From Chitinophaga pinensis DSM 2588 (GTDB lineage Bacteria; Bacteroidota; Bacteroidia; Chitinophagales; Chitinophagaceae): 64,000 bases of DNA. Positions 1 to 7,619 of the stretch are shown piece by piece. The stretch covers positions 9,063,348 to 9,127,347 of the forward strand of contig NC_013132.1 in assembly GCF_000024005.1 (NCBI RefSeq). The letters are read 5' to 3'. Numbering within the stretch: the first letter of the stretch is position 1; each line of letters begins with the position of its first letter. The notes beneath the pieces were generated by a model that searched no databases, was not told the DNA's origin, and worked only from the letters and a program-made list of their open reading frames with translations. Made by a program: the position numbers and the translations under genes.

Positions 1-20
1 ATAACTATTTTTTTATTGCA

Positions 21-3011
21 TTAAAAAGTAGCATTGACACCAAACTGTAACATCCAGGTAGCCGGTGCATCTACACCGATTACATTCACATCTTCCGGAT
101 CTATCCCTTTATATTTCTGTCTGTAAGGCGCGAGAATCAATGGTTGTTTTACATCAACAGAGAAACGTAAGGCTTCCATCTGCCAGCGTTTCATTACGCT
201 CTTCGGCATGGAATAACCAAGTGTGATATTGCGGATCTTGAAGAATGATCCGTCAAAATAACTCAGCGTGTTATAGTTGTTCGGACGTTCCTGGTTGGCA
301 TTCGGACGAGGGAATGCATTGGTATGATTGGTAGGTGTCCAGTAATCAACATCCAGGTTATTGTATCGCCCGAAGAGGGTATTGAACGTAGAATAGAAAT
401 CACTCTTTACCGTACTACCCATACGGGCAAAAGCAACTACGGAGAGATCGAATCCTTTATAGGCAACACGCTGTGTCATACCGCCCGACCACTTCGGTTG
501 CGGAGCGCCCAGGATCGTACGGTCTTTATCATCCAGCTTTTTATCACCGTTCAGGTCAGCCAGCTGAATTTCACCCTGGTGTTGTTTATATACCTGTGCC
601 GCCGCTTCATCCTGCCAGATGCCTACTTTTTTATAATCATAGTATACATAGGTCGGACTACCCACAAACCAACCGTTACCGATGTCCTGTGTTTTGCCTT
701 CACCTAAAGCCAGGATTTTTTCACGATTCATATAGAAGTTGACGTCCATTGTCCAGGAGAAACCACTTTTCGTTTCCAGGTTCACGGTAGATAGACCGAT
801 TTCAACGCCCTTATTCTGTGTAACCCCTGTATTCTCCAGTACATAGTCTACACCATTACTGAATGGCAGGAAACGTTGTAACAACAGGTCGGTTGTTTTC
901 TGTTTGTACACGTCGACATTACCACTGATACGGCCTTTCAGAATGCTGAAGTCGATACCGATATTGGTAGAGGCAGTTGTTTCCCAGGTCAGGTTCGGGT
1001 TACGCAGTAATATCGGAGAGAAACCAGTAGCGCCTTTGTTGCCGAAGGAGTAAGGAGAACGACCAAGCAAGCCCTGTGTGGCATATGGCGGAATACCGGT
1101 ATTACCAATACGGCCATAGCTACCACGCACCTTCAGGTTTTCTACCCAGGATACGCCCTTCATAAAGTCTTCACTGCTCACATTCCAACCCAATGCGACA
1201 GAAGGGAAATAACCCCATTTATGACCCGGTGCAAAACGGGAGGATCCATCCGCACGTAAGGTCAGTGTAACCAGATAACGGTCGTCATAACCATAGTTCA
1301 CGCGGCCCATGTAAGAAAGGATGGTCCATGTACCCAGCTGACTACCGATACCCGTTACGTTTGCCGCCTGTCCGAGGTTATAATATTCCTGCCATTCAAC
1401 AGGAATACCTCTTACTGAAGCGGTAGAAGTATCTTCACGCTGACGTTGTACGCTATATAAAGCGGTTACGTTCAATGCATGTTTTTTAAAAGTCTTGTTA
1501 TAGGTCAGGAGATTTTCCACGGTATATGCCCATACAAACTGTCCTTGTTTAGTAGCGGTCGCATCGCCACCACCAATCAGCAGGTCGGTATTCTTTTTAC
1601 CCTGAAAGAGACCGTAGTTGTTCTGCATAACGTCTGTACCAACGTTCAGACGATATTTCAATCCGTCAAACAGTGATACTTCTCCATATAAACTATTAAA
1701 GAAGCGGATATGACTGAGTCTTTCCACGCGGTTGCCGTCTTCATAATCCAGCAAAGCATTGGGTTGCTGGTTATCGGCGGTCGGATAGATGATCAGTTTG
1801 CCGGCAGCATCATAAGGATCTGCTATCGGCAGCATTTTCAGAGAGGCGCTCATACCATTATAAGTACTGCCTTTGCGCATACTGTAAGTAGCTAGTGAAG
1901 AGGCGCCGATCTGGATACGTTTGCCGATCATCTGGTCTACTGCAATATGTAAGTTGTAACGTTCATAACTCTGTAGTTTCAATACACCTTCATCTTTGAA
2001 GTAACCACCGGTCACCGCATATTTAGTCGTCTCTGTACCACCGCTTACACCCAGTGCATGACGCGTTTGCCAGCCCTGGCTGAGCATAAGAGATTGCCAG
2101 TCAGTATTCACACCTCTTTTAATATTAGCGATCTCTGTAGCGGTGAATATTTTAGCGTCTGATGCATCAGGGTTATTATCGTCATACAAGCCGGCAGCAC
2201 GGTTTGCTTCGCGTTTCATGGCCAGGTACTGCTGACTATCCATCATATCGGTTTTACCCAGGGTATTGACGATACCATACATACCGCTGTAGGTAACCTG
2301 CGGAGCGCTTATTTTCCCTTTACGGGTGCTGACCAGCACGACGCCGTTTGCACCACGGGAACCATAGATAGCAGTAGCAGACGCATCTTTTAATACATCC
2401 ATGGAAGCAATGTCCTGAGGATTGATGTCATTAAGATTACCTGCGAAGGGAATACCGTCTACGACGTAGAGCGGATCATTACCAGCTGACAAAGAACGTG
2501 TACCCCTCACCCTGACCCTGGGCTCATCGCCAGGCTTATTACTATTATTTAATACGTCAATCCCTGGCGTCCTTCCCTGCAGGGCCTGTTGGGCATTGGT
2601 AACAGGCACTTCCATAATGGCTTTGCTGTTAATGGAGGAAATAGAACCGGTTACATCTTTTTTCTTCTGCTGACCATAACCGACTACAACAACTTCATCG
2701 AGTTTTTTCTGATCTTCTTCCAGTTTTACATTGACTTCGCCCCTGTTATTAACAGGTATTTCCTGTGGAAGATAACCAATAAAAGAAATAACTAATGTGG
2801 CCGTACCAGGCGCCTGTAGTTTGTAAGTGCCCGTCACATCTGTAACGGTCCCTTTTTTTTGTCCTTTAATAGCAACTGAAGCGCCGATGATTGGGTTTCC
2901 ATCCGGACCAGTCACTTTACCACTGATGGGGACAGACTGCGCACTGATAAATGTGCCCCACAATAGCAGGCATAGCAGGATGGCTCCTACTTTCGATAAC
3001 GTGTTCTTCAT
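21..3011 (-). CDS. SusC/RagA family TonB-linked outer membrane receptor
   Basis: TonB-dependent outer-membrane transporter of the SusC type, importing oligosaccharides or other nutrients with a SusD lipoprotein. From ATG at 3011 the N-terminus is a signal peptide (MKNTLSKVGAILLCLLLW), ending near ISAQS. Next comes a carboxypeptidase-D-regulatory-like repeat (ISGKVTGPDGNPIIGASV), a TonB-box/plug segment (LDEVVVVGYGQQKKKDVTG), the family motif PLYVVDGIPF, and SMDVLKDASATAIYGSRGAN, followed by a long beta-barrel ending in FGVNATF. About 996 residues is normal. The frame stays open 17 codons further upstream, but a signal peptide fits only the internal ATG. The SusD partner would lie downstream, beyond the left edge. 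It is divergent from a DUF1080 gene, and two LacI-type operators lie between them. Substrate unknown. Confidence 0.93.
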   Translation of the reverse strand: MKNTLSKVGAILLCLLLWGTFISAQSVPISGKVTGPDGNPIIGASVAIKGQKKGTVTDVTGTYKLQAPGTATLVISFIGYLPQEIPVNNRGEVNVKLEEDQKKLDEVVVVGYGQQKKKDVTGSISSINSKAIMEVPVTNAQQALQGRTPGIDVLNNSNKPGDEPRVRVRGTRSLSAGNDPLYVVDGIPFAGNLNDINPQDIASMDVLKDASATAIYGSRGANGVVLVSTRKGKISAPQVTYSGMYGIVNTLGKTDMMDSQQYLAMKREANRAAGLYDDNNPDASDAKIFTATEIANIKRGVNTDWQSLMLSQGWQTRHALGVSGGTETTKYAVTGGYFKDEGVLKLQSYERYNLHIAVDQMIGKRIQIGASSLATYSMRKGSTYNGMSASLKMLPIADPYDAAGKLIIYPTADNQQPNALLDYEDGNRVERLSHIRFFNSLYGEVSLFDGLKYRLNVGTDVMQNNYGLFQGKKNTDLLIGGGDATATKQGQFVWAYTVENLLTYNKTFKKHALNVTALYSVQRQREDTSTASVRGIPVEWQEYYNLGQAANVTGIGSQLGTWTILSYMGRVNYGYDDRYLVTLTLRADGSSRFAPGHKWGYFPSVALGWNVSSEDFMKGVSWVENLKVRGSYGRIGNTGIPPYATQGLLGRSPYSFGNKGATGFSPILLRNPNLTWETTASTNIGIDFSILKGRISGNVDVYKQKTTDLLLQRFLPFSNGVDYVLENTGVTQNKGVEIGLSTVNLETKSGFSWTMDVNFYMNREKILALGEGKTQDIGNGWFVGSPTYVYYDYKKVGIWQDEAAAQVYKQHQGEIQLADLNGDKKLDDKDRTILGAPQPKWSGGMTQRVAYKGFDLSVVAFARMGSTVKSDFYSTFNTLFGRYNNLDVDYWTPTNHTNAFPRPNANQERPNNYNTLSYFDGSFFKIRNITLGYSMPKSVMKRWQMEALRFSVDVKQPLILAPYRQKYKGIDPEDVNVIGVDAPATWMLQFGVNATF

Positions 3012-3139
3012 ACGTAGAATTTTAAATTTGTAACAGAATACACATCCCTGAAAAGCAATCACTTAGGTTTTCTTCAAGGTTTTTCTAACGCTTTTTTCAG
3101 GTAATGGGGTCATACAAGTTAAGTAGATTAGTTATAAAT

Positions 3140-3153
3140 TGCAAACGATTGCA
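3140..3153. promoter_or_regulatory. LacI-family operator, site 1
   Basis: The sequence TGCAAACGATTGCA matches the LacI/GalR consensus TGnAAnCGnTTnCA at all 12 defined positions. It lies in the 238-bp divergent gap between the SusC gene and the DUF1080 gene. No LacI-family regulator is encoded in this window, so the cognate protein must lie elsewhere. Confidence 0.7.
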
Positions 3154-3193
3154 TAAAATCAACATCAAATAATACCGCTTATCATAAAAAACG

Positions 3194-3207
3194 TGCAATC
3201 GGTTGAA
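3194..3207. promoter_or_regulatory. LacI-family operator, site 2
   Basis: The sequence TGCAATCGGTTGAA matches TGnAAnCGnTTnCA at 11 of 12 defined positions. Its centre is 54 bp from that of site 1, and it overlaps the likely -33 element of the DUF1080 promoter, which is where a repressor would block RNA polymerase. Confidence 0.62.
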
Positions 3208-3233
3208 TAAATAATTATCATTAATTACTTTTA
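3203..3233 (+). promoter_or_regulatory. Bacteroidota-type promoter of the tandem DUF1080 gene
   Basis: TTG at 3203-3205 and TACTTTTA at 3226-3233 are 20 bp apart. This resembles the Bacteroidota -33 TTTG / -7 TAnnTTTG pattern, with the last G of the -7 box replaced by A. The start codon follows 17 to 23 bp downstream. Confidence 0.45.
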
Positions 3234-3249
3234 AGAGTACTTTAGGTCT

Positions 3250-4629
3250 ATGGTTATGAAAAACACGTTATTAGTATGCAGCGCCATGCTCATAAGCAGC
3301 TTCGCTATGGCCCAGAAGAAGGCAGAATGGCATAATCTCTTCAATGGCAAGAATCTGGATGGCTGGAAAGAAGTAAACGGCACTGCCATCTATGATGCAA
3401 AAGATGGGATGATCACCGGAACATCAGTAGCCGGCAGCCCCAACTCCTTCCTCGCAACTGAAAAAGACTACGGTGACTTTATCCTCGAACTGGAACTGAA
3501 GCTGGATGCTGCTATGAACTACGGCATACAATTCCGCAGCGAGAGCAAACCTGACTACAACAATGGCCGTGTACATGGTTATCAGATGGAGGTGGATCCG
3601 AGCGATCGTGCATGGAGCGGTGGTATCTATGACGAAGCCCGCCGTGGCTGGTTATATCCGCTGGAACTGAATCCGGCAGCGAAACCCGCATTCAAAAAAG
3701 AAGGCTGGAACAAATACCGTATAGAATGCCGTGGCGCGGAAATCCGTACCTGGGTGAACGGTGTTCCCTGTGCTCACCTGATCGACGAGATGACACTGAA
3801 AGGTTTCATCGCATTACAGGTGCACCAGATTTATAAAGAAGACGATAAGGGTAAACAGATTCACTGGCGCAATATCCGCATCATGGAGAATCCGGCCCCT
3901 TCTCAATACTCTCCTTATGACAAGATCTTTGTTGTAAATAATCAGCCAAACAACGTTTCCCCGCAGGAAAAGAAAAATGGCTTTACACTGCTCTGGGATG
4001 GTAAAACCTCCGAAGGATGGCGCAGGGTGAATCAGGATAAGTTTCCGACTACCGGCTGGTCAATGGACAACGGCGAACTCACCATCCATCAGTCCAATGG
4101 CGATGAAATGGGCTCCGGCGGAGATATCGTAACCAAAAAAGAGTACGGTGCATTCGAACTGGAGTTTGACTTTAAACTCAGTGAAGGCGCTAACAGCGGG
4201 GTTAAATACTTTGTAAAAGAAGACTACGATACAAAAGGTAAATCTGCGATTGGTCTTGAGTACCAGGTACTTGATGACGAACGTCACCCGGATGCCAAGC
4301 TAGGCCGCGATGGGAACAGGACTTTATCCTCCCTGTACGACCTCATGACACGTACAAATACGGATTTAAATAAAGCAGCTATAAAGAAGATTGGAGAATG
4401 GAATAAAGGGCGTATAATTGTATTTCCCAACAACCATGTTGAACATTGGTTGAATGGCTTCAAAATGCTGGAGTACGAAAGGGGTTCCAAAGAATTTAAA
4501 GACCTGGTAGCGATCAGTAAGTACAAAAATTGGAATAACTTTGGACTATGGCCTGAGGGACACATCTTATTGCAGGACCACGGCAATACAGTGTCATTCC
4601 GTAGCATAAAAATCAAAAATTTAAGATAG
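3250..4629 (+). CDS. secreted protein with two DUF1080 (3-keto-disaccharide hydrolase) domains
   Basis: Predicted exported protein with two DUF1080 jelly-roll domains; family members are known to hydrolyse 3-keto-glycosides. A signal peptide ([16 protein letters not shown]) is followed by domain 1, about residues 26-215 ([16 protein letters not shown]), and domain 2, about 243-458 ([16 protein letters not shown]). Both end in the family's GFIALQVH or GHILLQDHG type of strand. Most homologues have a single domain, so the length of 459 residues reflects the duplication. Translation may start at the ATG at 3250 or two codons later at 3256, which gives a more usual MKNT start. It is divergent from the SusC gene and probably controlled by the two LacI-type operators. 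A single-domain relative lies at 34642-35355 in the oxidoreductase operon. Confidence 0.88.
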   Translation: MVMKNTLLVCSAMLISSFAMAQKKAEWHNLFNGKNLDGWKEVNGTAIYDAKDGMITGTSVAGSPNSFLATEKDYGDFILELELKLDAAMNYGIQFRSESKPDYNNGRVHGYQMEVDPSDRAWSGGIYDEARRGWLYPLELNPAAKPAFKKEGWNKYRIECRGAEIRTWVNGVPCAHLIDEMTLKGFIALQVHQIYKEDDKGKQIHWRNIRIMENPAPSQYSPYDKIFVVNNQPNNVSPQEKKNGFTLLWDGKTSEGWRRVNQDKFPTTGWSMDNGELTIHQSNGDEMGSGGDIVTKKEYGAFELEFDFKLSEGANSGVKYFVKEDYDTKGKSAIGLEYQVLDDERHPDAKLGRDGNRTLSSLYDLMTRTNTDLNKAAIKKIGEWNKGRIIVFPNNHVEHWLNGFKMLEYERGSKEFKDLVAISKYKNWNNFGLWPEGHILLQDHGNTVSFRSIKIKNLR

Positions 4630-4669
4630 GTTAACAGTTTCACTTTGTTAATTAAACTAATTTTGCATT

Positions 4670-4866
4670 CGTTTGCTGGGCTAACCAGTTAAACGGGTTG
4701 ATAGAAACCGGTTCCGCGTCCCTGACATTGTGCAACAGATCTCGCACGGAATCAATTACTTGCCTTTACTATACAGTTATAATAACGGCATTATCAACCG
4801 ATGAAAGAGTTTTCATTGTTCACTGTTCTATATAAAACATTCCGATTCTTCGGAGTGTTTTTTTTA
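4670..4866 (+). ncRNA. candidate structured RNA or 5' leader
   Basis: The 316-bp gap between the DUF1080 and DUF885 genes has a -7-like TAATTTTG at 4658-4665 and ends in a strong terminator at 4835-4866. That would give an independent transcript of about 195 nt. It can fold: GTTT-CTGG/CCAG-AAAC forms a hairpin near 4671-4694, CGGGTTGATA near 4695 can pair with TATCAACCG near 4792, and TTCCG and GTGC/GCAC stems lie between. It matches no RNA family I can name. It may be just the untranslated tail of the DUF1080 mRNA. Confidence 0.3.
4835..4866 (+). terminator. rho-independent terminator
   Basis: AACATTCCGA and TCGGAGTGTT form a 10-bp stem with one wobble pair and a 4-nt loop, followed by a run of T. 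It separates the DUF1080 unit from the DUF885 gene. Confidence 0.75.
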
Positions 4867-4945
4867 TGTTTATTCTATCCTGAAGCGTTTATGTATAGCT
4901 AACCTGCTATGCCGCATATATCTCAACATCATCTAATCGTTCAAC

Positions 4946-6715
4946 ATGCCCAAGAAAAATTATGCCCTCCTGCTGGCTATAACAGTGTTTGCTGCTGCCT
5001 GCTCAGGACCAGACAAAAAGACCGGAACAAGCGCTGGCACTACGGATTCACTCCACCAGCTCGTCCAGCACTACTACGATGAAAAGATGGAGTTTTTCCC
5101 CATGGATGCTACCATGAACGGAGAACATCAGTTCGACGGCCTCCTGCAGATCGATATCAGCGATCGTTTCCGCTCCAGACTGGACAGCTTCTACACACAT
5201 TATCAGACAGCCTTGCAAAGTTTGGATACAGCAGCGCTGAACGAAAATGACCTTATCAGCTATGCCATGCTGCAAAGAGAAGTCTCAATAGGTAAGGAAA
5301 GTTTCCGCTATCCGGACAACCTGATGCCCATTCAGCAGTTCTGGGGACTTACACTGACCTTACCGCAATTCGGTTCCGGTACAAGCGCACAGCCGTTTAA
5401 GAACAAAGCAGATTATGAAAAGTTCATTCAACGCATGAAAAGCTTCTCAGAATGGAGTGATACAGCGATAGCAAACATGCGCCGCGGTATGTCTCTTGGG
5501 TATGTTATACCCAAAGCCCTGGCCGTGAAGGTTGTACCTCAACTGGCCGACCTTTCAAAGAAAGATACCACCAACGTATTCTATACCCCCTTACGCATGT
5601 TGCCTGCCGGTCTGGACACCGCAGAACAACGCTCACTTCGTGCCGCCTACACAGCTGCAATAGAAGAATATGCACTGCCTGCCTACAGCAGACTGCACGA
5701 GTTCTTCGTCAAAGAATACATCCCGAGAACGCGTACTTCCAGCGGTATAGATGCCTTACCACAAGGCAAAGACTGGTATGGTTATCTGATCAGATACTGG
5801 ACCACCACCGATCTCACACCTGATGAAATCTTTGCTACCGGCGAACGTGAAGTAGCCCGTATCAGAAGAGAGATGGACTCTGTGAAAAACAGCACCGGTT
5901 TTACAGGAGACCTGCCGGCCTTTTTCAACTTCATCCGTACGGATAAACAATTCAAAATATTCACTACCCCATCTCAGATCCTGGATACCTTCAGAGGAAT
6001 AGAAGAGAAGATTATGCCGTCCGTAAAAGAACTGTACGGTCATCTGCCCAAAACAAAATTTGAAGTACGCCAGACGGAAGCCTTCCGTGCTGCATCTGCA
6101 AGCGCTGAATATATGCCAGGGGCGGCTGACGGTAGTCGCCCGGGCGTGTTCTACGTACCTATCCTGGACGCCAAAACATTCAACTATACCGGCATGGAAT
6201 GCCTCTTCCTGCATGAAGCCATTCCGGGCCACCATTTCCAGACCTCTATCCAGCAGGAAAATGATTCCCTGCCTAAATTCCGACGCTTTACCTGGATTGG
6301 TTCCTATGGTGAAGGTTATGCACTCTACTGCGAAGGATTAGGCAAAGAACTTGGACTTTATACCAATCCATACAGCTATTTCGGACACCTCTCAGATGAG
6401 ATACACCGCGCAATCCGCCTGGTAGTGGATGTTGGTATGCACGCAAAAGGATGGACCCGTGAACAGGCTATTAAATACATGATGGATAATGAGCCACTGA
6501 GTGAACAGGATGCAGTAGCGGAAATCGAAAGATATATGGCAATACCGGGTCAGGCATTGTCGTATAAGATCGGCGAACTGAAGATCAGGGAATTACGTAG
6601 TAAATACAGCCAAAGTACTGGTTTCAGTATCAAAGATTTTCATGATGAATTGTTAAAAGATGGCTGTGTACCACTGAATGTATTGGAGGAAAAAATGGCC
6701 AGAAGGTTCAAATAG
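4946..6715 (+). CDS. DUF885 family lipoprotein, putative metallohydrolase
   Basis: Predicted lipoprotein of 589 residues. The N-terminus KNYALLLAITVFAAAC has its lipobox cysteine at residue 19. The DUF885 domain fills the rest and carries the gluzincin-like motif HEAIPGHHFQ (423-432), with the second glutamate-bearing motif EGYALYCE (456-463). This resembles the zinc site of HExxH-type metallopeptidases, although the first motif is HEAIPGHH. The activity of most members is unknown; peptidase or amidase action in the cell envelope is an inference. It appears monocistronic, between the terminator at 4835-4866 and a long hairpin at 6735-6812. Confidence 0.88.
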   Translation: MPKKNYALLLAITVFAAACSGPDKKTGTSAGTTDSLHQLVQHYYDEKMEFFPMDATMNGEHQFDGLLQIDISDRFRSRLDSFYTHYQTALQSLDTAALNENDLISYAMLQREVSIGKESFRYPDNLMPIQQFWGLTLTLPQFGSGTSAQPFKNKADYEKFIQRMKSFSEWSDTAIANMRRGMSLGYVIPKALAVKVVPQLADLSKKDTTNVFYTPLRMLPAGLDTAEQRSLRAAYTAAIEEYALPAYSRLHEFFVKEYIPRTRTSSGIDALPQGKDWYGYLIRYWTTTDLTPDEIFATGEREVARIRREMDSVKNSTGFTGDLPAFFNFIRTDKQFKIFTTPSQILDTFRGIEEKIMPSVKELYGHLPKTKFEVRQTEAFRAASASAEYMPGAADGSRPGVFYVPILDAKTFNYTGMECLFLHEAIPGHHFQTSIQQENDSLPKFRRFTWIGSYGEGYALYCEGLGKELGLYTNPYSYFGHLSDEIHRAIRLVVDVGMHAKGWTREQAIKYMMDNEPLSEQDAVAEIERYMAIPGQALSYKIGELKIRELRSKYSQSTGFSIKDFHDELLKDGCVPLNVLEEKMARRFK

Positions 6716-6734
6716 TCCGGATACCCGGATAGAA

Positions 6735-6812
6735 TAGTCCATAGGTGATAATCACTAACTTATAGTATTTTTTTAAACTATGAGTATTTTGGTGCTTATT
6801 ACCTGTGGACTA
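6735..6812. repeat. long imperfect inverted repeat 3' of the DUF885 gene
   Basis: The arms starting AGTCCATAGGTGATAATCAC (6736) and ending GTGCTTATTACCTGTGGACT (6811) match at 17 of 20 positions as reverse complements. The inner part (ACTTATAGT and ACTATGAGT) continues the stem, giving an arm of about 35 bp around a T-rich centre. It starts 20 nt after the DUF885 stop. It could be an mRNA 3'-end hairpin or a small palindromic element. Confidence 0.55.
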
Positions 6813-7123
6813 CTCATTTATAGACTTGTCTGAATCAGTTATTAACAAAAAATATACATTCTGCTTTGGGAAAAGATACTTAAATTTATAGTGGGAATAT
6901 TTTATTGAAAGTCAGGGAAACCTTAGAAGGTTTTTAGGTTGGTTACTAATCAGCTATACACAACTAATAAGACAACATATCCGGAACAGACCTCATGTCT
7001 GGCACAAGCTGGAGTAAGAAGACAACTCAACAAACCTTTACCATTACTTGTTGTTTCTTTTTTTCGATTGAGCTTTTATATTTTCCACTCAACGATTTTT
7101 TAAACTTTTAAGCTGCCAGTATT
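6813..7123. other. intergenic region, no gene seen
   Basis: AT-rich spacer between the 6735-6812 hairpin and the MmcQ/YjbR gene. I see no convincing ORF, tRNA or family RNA in it. It holds a small hairpin (CAGAC-ctcat-GTCTG near 6990) and pyrimidine-rich stretches before the downstream start codon. Confidence 0.4.
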
Positions 7124-7474
7124 ATGTTTGACATGACCCTTAATTACTGTCTTGCTTTTCCTGCCGTAACACAGGAAGAGAAATGGGACGAAGATCTGCG
7201 GTTCTCTGTGGGAGAAAAGCTCTTTTGCATGATCAGCAAATCTGCTCCGCACCAGGTTTCTTTAAAATGCCGACTGGAAGATTTTCACCGTCTGATCTCA
7301 CAACCTGACATCGTGCCTGCACCTTATCTGGCGCGTTATCACTGGGTACAGATCAAAGCCCTTGATACCTTGCCAGTCCCTTTATTACAGTCATTGTTAC
7401 AGAATGCGTATGATCTTGTGGTGAGCACGCTTCCTCCGGAAGAACGGGCGCAGATACTCAAAGAAAGAGTATAA
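7124..7474 (+). CDS. MmcQ/YjbR family protein
   Basis: Small cytoplasmic protein of 116 residues with the MmcQ/YjbR (CyaY-like fold) pattern: an N-terminal CLAFPAVTQEEKW, then LRFSVGEKLFCMI, LKCRLEDFHRL, and the C-terminal YHWVQIKALDTLP followed by a helix. Members are described as double wing DNA-binding proteins, but their biological role is poorly known. Two in-frame ATGs (7124 and 7133) compete for the start. It stands alone, convergent with the permease gene across a strong bidirectional terminator. Confidence 0.85.
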   Translation: MFDMTLNYCLAFPAVTQEEKWDEDLRFSVGEKLFCMISKSAPHQVSLKCRLEDFHRLISQPDIVPAPYLARYHWVQIKALDTLPVPLLQSLLQNAYDLVVSTLPPEERAQILKERV

Positions 7475-7548
7475 TATTGCAGGTGATGCATGGGTGCTGT
7501 TGATAGCCCCGAAGTTCTGCGTATAGCGCCTGGCAGCGCCTAAGTAAG

Positions 7549-7599
7549 ATAAAAAGGAAGAGAGGCGATAGCAATGCTGTCGCCTCTCTTCCTTTTTAT
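7549..7599. terminator. bidirectional rho-independent terminator
   Basis: A perfect stem of about 20 bp (AAAAAGGAAGAGAGGCGA and its complement) around an 11-nt loop, with A and T tracts on either side. It lies between the convergent MmcQ/YjbR and permease genes and can serve both. Confidence 0.9.
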
Positions 7600-7619
7600 G
7601 CAAACGATGTATCGGTTTG

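Noticed and set aside
3012..3062. Upstream extension of the first SusC gene
   Set aside because: The 17 extra codons would put charged and aromatic residues before the signal peptide, which begins properly at the ATG at 3011.
4670..4866. Region considered as a tRNA, 4.5S RNA or tmRNA
   Set aside because: No cloverleaf, no T-loop GTTCRANYC in the right place, and no SRP GGAA-tetraloop motif.
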